Source: Rhizobium sullae
GTDB lineage: Bacteria > Pseudomonadota > Alphaproteobacteria > Rhizobiales > Rhizobiaceae
DNA length: 64,000 bases
Direction: 5' to 3'
Assembly (NCBI RefSeq): GCF_025200715.1
Contig: NZ_CP104143.1
Coordinates: forward strand, 2,707,501-2,771,500
A model generated the notes under the pieces. That model was not told the DNA's origin and did no database searches. It was given only the letters and a program-made list of their open reading frames with translations. This document shows positions 61,500 through 64,000 of this stretch, piece by piece (position 1 is the first letter of the stretch; the number at the start of each line of letters is the position of its first letter). The position numbers and the translations under genes were made by a program.

Positions 61500-61975
61500 G
61501 CGGGATCTCGATCACCGTCGACGCAACCGATCTCGACGGCATCTTGAAGAAGCTTCGGCCGCTCTTCGATTTCGACGGCAGCGAACTGATGAGCGCGATC
61601 GGAGCACTCGGCGAGAGCCAGACGCGCCGGCGCCTGACGGACGAAAAGACCGCGCCGGACGGCACGCCCTGGGCTCCCAACATCGAAGGCACGTCGATCC
61701 TCACGAAAACCGGCGAGCATCTGCTAGGCTCGATCGCCTGGACGGCGTCTGCCGACGAAGCCGAGTGGGGTGCCTCCTGGGAATATGCCCACGTCCACCA
61801 GGAAGGCATGACGATCGTTCCGACGAACGGCGAGCTGCTCGTCTTTTCGATCGGTGGCCAGACCGTGAAGGCGAAGAAGGTCGAGATCCCGGCGCGTCCG
61901 TTCGTCGGCATTTCCTCCAGCAACGCCGATGAGATTATGGACGTCATCACCGACGCATTCGGGTTCCTGCAATGA
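61496..61975 (+). CDS. Phage virion morphogenesis protein (Mu G / P2 S-like)
   Basis: A 159-residue protein with the family pattern RRRLTDEKTAPDGTPWAPN, then ILTKTGEHLLGSIAWTAS, WEYAHVHQEG and EIPARPFVGISSSNADEIMD. Members act in neck or tail completion. It is coupled by ATGA overlaps on both sides. Confidence 0.9.
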   Translation: MSGISITVDATDLDGILKKLRPLFDFDGSELMSAIGALGESQTRRRLTDEKTAPDGTPWAPNIEGTSILTKTGEHLLGSIAWTASADEAEWGASWEYAHVHQEGMTIVPTNGELLVFSIGGQTVKAKKVEIPARPFVGISSSNADEIMDVITDAFGFLQ

Positions 61976-62601
61976 TCCAGCCGACCTCGCTCGCCCAGCT
62001 CCTGGCATCGAACCCTCTAGCAGACACTCACGACGCGATCGTCGAAACGCTGAAAGTCCTTCTGCCGGGCGTCAATGTCGTTCGCCATCCCGGCAAGGTC
62101 GATATCGCCGAGCTGGTTCAAAAGACGATCGTCAATGCGCCCGGCATCGGCGTCGGCTGGAGCCGCGTCCGCCCGGCCATGCTGGCTGACGGTTCCTATT
62201 CCGTCGCCGTCGAATGGACAGTCTATATCGTCGCGGAGGCCAAACCCATCGCGAACCGCCGCGTCGAGAAGGAAGCAGTCGCCATGGCTATCGGCGGCCA
62301 GGTACTGAAGATCCTCGCCGACTTCCGCACCTCGACCTGGGGCCGCACCGGCGTGGTGCCGATCACCTCGGAAAGCCCGGCACCGGAGCTGAAGCCGCTC
62401 TTCACAGTAAGGAACGAAAGCCAGGGCACCGTCTACTACACGGTGAGCTGGACACAGCTCATCGTCGATATTGGCGCCGGCATCTTTCCGCAGCCGGCCG
62501 GTACCGTCGATCTGGAAAACGGCGCGATCAACTGGCCGGCACAGCAGGACATCGCCGATATGGCGCCGTGGATCCCCGGTATGGAGGTCGACGATGCGTG
62601 A
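61972..62601 (+). CDS. DUF1834 phage protein (Mu gp37-like)
   Basis: A 209-residue protein with VPITSESPAPELKPLFTVRN and QGTVYYTVSWTQLIVDIG, typical of DUF1834, a tail terminator-like neck protein in Mu-like phages. Overlap with the baseplate gene is eight bases. Function is inferred from position. Confidence 0.85.
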   Translation: MIQPTSLAQLLASNPLADTHDAIVETLKVLLPGVNVVRHPGKVDIAELVQKTIVNAPGIGVGWSRVRPAMLADGSYSVAVEWTVYIVAEAKPIANRRVEKEAVAMAIGGQVLKILADFRTSTWGRTGVVPITSESPAPELKPLFTVRNESQGTVYYTVSWTQLIVDIGAGIFPQPAGTVDLENGAINWPAQQDIADMAPWIPGMEVDDA

Positions 62602-63133
62602 TGCCGTCGCCACCGAATTCCGCCGCCTGCGCATCCAGCTCGATCGGGCCGAGCGCCGCATCGCAACCGGCCGTCTTTCCGGCAAGGTCGCGGAGGTCGA
62701 TCCAGAAAAGCGCCTCCTGCGACTGAAGATCGGCACGAGCAGCTCCGGCGAGAACATCCTATCGCCTTGGGTGCGCTGGCAGGAAGCAGCCGCCGGTGGT
62801 CTTCGCATCCACTCCGAGCCGGCGATCGGCGAGCAGATGGACCTTGTCAGCCGATCGGGCACGGTCGGCGACCTGTCGATCGCCGTGCCCGCCACCTACG
62901 ACAAGGATCACCAGGCGCCCTCGGCCTCGTCCGACACGGCCGTCTTCGAGCGCGGCGCGGGACGCCTGGAAATCGGCGCCGACGGCATTCTCCTGAAGGG
63001 ACCGGTCAAGGTCGAAGGCCCGGTGGAGATCGAGGGCGATCTGCTTCGCCACAACGGCAGCAATGTCGGCAGCACCCACGTTCACGGCGGCGTCGAAAGA
63101 GGCGGTGCCAACACAGACGTTCCATCCAACTGA
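62594..63133 (+). CDS. Baseplate assembly protein V (spike)
   Basis: A 179-residue protein. An OB-fold N-terminus (GRLSGKVAEVDPEKRLLRLK, SPWVRWQEAAAGGLRIHSEP) leads into GEQMDLVSRSGTVGDLSI. A beta-helix stalk follows (ILLKGPVKVEGPVEIEGDLL) and a metal-binding tip with HVHGGVERG. This is the P2 gpV/Mu gp45 spike plan. I begin at ATG 62594, the first start after the overlap. Confidence 0.9.
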   Translation: MRDAVATEFRRLRIQLDRAERRIATGRLSGKVAEVDPEKRLLRLKIGTSSSGENILSPWVRWQEAAAGGLRIHSEPAIGEQMDLVSRSGTVGDLSIAVPATYDKDHQAPSASSDTAVFERGAGRLEIGADGILLKGPVKVEGPVEIEGDLLRHNGSNVGSTHVHGGVERGGANTDVPSN

Positions 63134-63142
63134 GGAGTATCC

Positions 63143-63358
63143 ATGGCCAAGGCGCCTAAGACATCCGCCACCGCAACCACTGCCCCCGTCACCGCCACGG
63201 CCGAACGCGTCACCTATGACATCACCGAGGCCGCGCCGCCATTCATCGCGGGCCAGCGCGTTGGCGACCGCAAGGAGATCGAGTTGACCGAGGACCAGGC
63301 ACGCAACGAGCTGCTCTCCGGTCACATCCGCCCGCAGGGCATTACAAAGACCGCTTAA
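63143..63358 (+). CDS. Small phage protein (71 aa)
   Basis: A 71-residue protein with a low-complexity Thr/Ala N-terminus (TSATATTAPVTATAERVTYD) and a folded C-terminal half (GQRVGDRKEIELTEDQARNE). GAGGAG stands before the ATG. It lies between V and W in the baseplate run; its function is unknown. Confidence 0.7.
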   Translation: MAKAPKTSATATTAPVTATAERVTYDITEAAPPFIAGQRVGDRKEIELTEDQARNELLSGHIRPQGITKTA

Positions 63359-63384
63359 AGCGGATTTGAGGGGTATTCGAAGGC

Positions 63385-63789
63385 ATGGCCGGGGCAGTCC
63401 GCTACAGGAACGGTTTCAATGCGCAGACGGGTGAGCGGTTGCACGGCGCCGCGCACCTGGCGCAGTCGCTCGGCAAAATCTGGGGCACCCGGATCAACGA
63501 GCGCGTCATGCTGCTCGCCTTCGGTTCCGACCTTCGAAGCTTGCTTTCGGAAGACCTGACGCCGTCGATCGCGCTCTTGATCTACAACGAGCTGGTCGTT
63601 TCGGCGGCCAAATGGGAGCCGGAATACGTGCTGACGCAGCTGCAGCTCGTCTCGATGACGCAAGGCGGCGCGCTCGGGCTCAGGCATGCCGGTCTCTACT
63701 TTCCGGAAGGCCGTTTCGGCAACTTCGATATCGCTGCCGCTCTGACCCTGCCGGCCACCCCGCTTGCCTGGAAGGGAGCTGCCGCATGA
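63385..63789 (+). CDS. Baseplate protein W (GPW/gp25 family)
   Basis: A 134-residue protein beginning MAGAVRYRNGFNAQTGERLH, with LAQSLGKIWGTRINERVMLL and FGSDLRSLLSEDLTPSIALL, the lysozyme-like GPW_gp25 wedge fold of contractile-tail baseplates. It overlaps the next gene by four bases. Confidence 0.88.
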   Translation: MAGAVRYRNGFNAQTGERLHGAAHLAQSLGKIWGTRINERVMLLAFGSDLRSLLSEDLTPSIALLIYNELVVSAAKWEPEYVLTQLQLVSMTQGGALGLRHAGLYFPEGRFGNFDIAAALTLPATPLAWKGAAA

Positions 63790-64000
63790 CGATCGATCTT
63801 TCGACACTTCCTCCGCCGGCGATCATCGAGGAGCTGGACTATTCGGCTATCGCCGCCGCCTACAAGGCCCGCTTTGTTCAGACGTGGCAGGCGGTCAGAG
63901 CTGCACATCCGGAGCTGAACCTTCCGGCCTACGATGTCGAAATGCTGGAAACCGATCTCGCGGTCATCATCGCCGAAGCCGAAAGCTACCGCGATACGGT
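63786..64000 (+). CDS. Baseplate assembly protein J (N-terminal part, cut by window edge)
   Basis: The first 71 residues are visible: MTIDLSTLPPPAIIEELDYS, then AAYKARFVQTWQAVRAAHPE and EMLETDLAVIIAEAESYRD. This matches the N-terminus of gpJ/gp47-type baseplate proteins and follows W as in P2. The rest lies outside the window. Confidence 0.85.
   Translation, partial: MTIDLSTLPPPAIIEELDYSAIAAAYKARFVQTWQAVRAAHPELNLPAYDVEMLETDLAVIIAEAESYRDT

Overview
The window looks like a rhizobial (Rhizobium/Agrobacterium-type alphaproteobacterial) chromosome: GC-rich, tightly packed operons, an ADE1-like PurC, a CbtBA cobalt transporter under a cobalamin riboswitch, a DctBD-like system beside a tripartite tricarboxylate transporter, a LigD-type ligase and an F1-ATPase inhibitor zeta paralogue. 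The last 24 kb is most of a Mu-like transposable prophage running off the right edge.

Core region, 1 to about 30.3 kb: end of an RsuA/RluB-type pseudouridine synthase overlapping a phosphoribosyltransferase; an SLC13/RCK anion permease; purC; a TetR-controlled RND efflux operon (TetR, lipoprotein adaptor, RND pump, outer-membrane factor, terminator); a LacI-regulated purine-nucleoside operon (regulator, ABC binding protein, two permeases, ATPase, nucleoside hydrolase, adenine deaminase) behind a LacI-type operator. On the minus strand: an M20 amidohydrolase, tctABC and a DctBD-like two-component system. Then a molybdenum oxidoreductase; a B12-riboswitch-led cbtB-cbtA operon with an extra periplasmic protein; a divergent histidine-phosphatase-like gene; and small rhizobial genes.

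Accessory island, about 30.4 to 39.8 kb: sparse and partly decayed. It holds a stand-alone LigD ligase overlapping a trypsin-like remnant, a zeta paralogue, a serine recombinase broken by two single-base frameshifts, an unrecognised secreted-protein plus membrane-protein pair, and a SIR2-like gene of the type found in anti-phage systems.

Mu-like prophage, about 39.8 kb to beyond 64 kb: repressor (minus), Ner, small early genes, DnaA-domain-IV-like and ParB-like proteins, MuA, MuB, DUF3164, GemA, Mor; then endolysin, holin-like protein, overlapping spanins, DksA-like zinc finger, terminase, portal, MuF-type head protein, protease/scaffold, decoration protein, major capsid, neck/tail proteins and a V-W-J baseplate run in P2 order. 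No inactivating lesion is visible. Two features stand out. A 710-residue protein with a probable PD-(D/E)XK nuclease core sits in reverse orientation between the MuF-type gene and the protease gene. The same palindrome, GCTGACA-NN-TGTCAGC, occurs only in front of the lysis module and in front of the head module that lies behind this cargo gene, as expected for activator sites of two late promoters.
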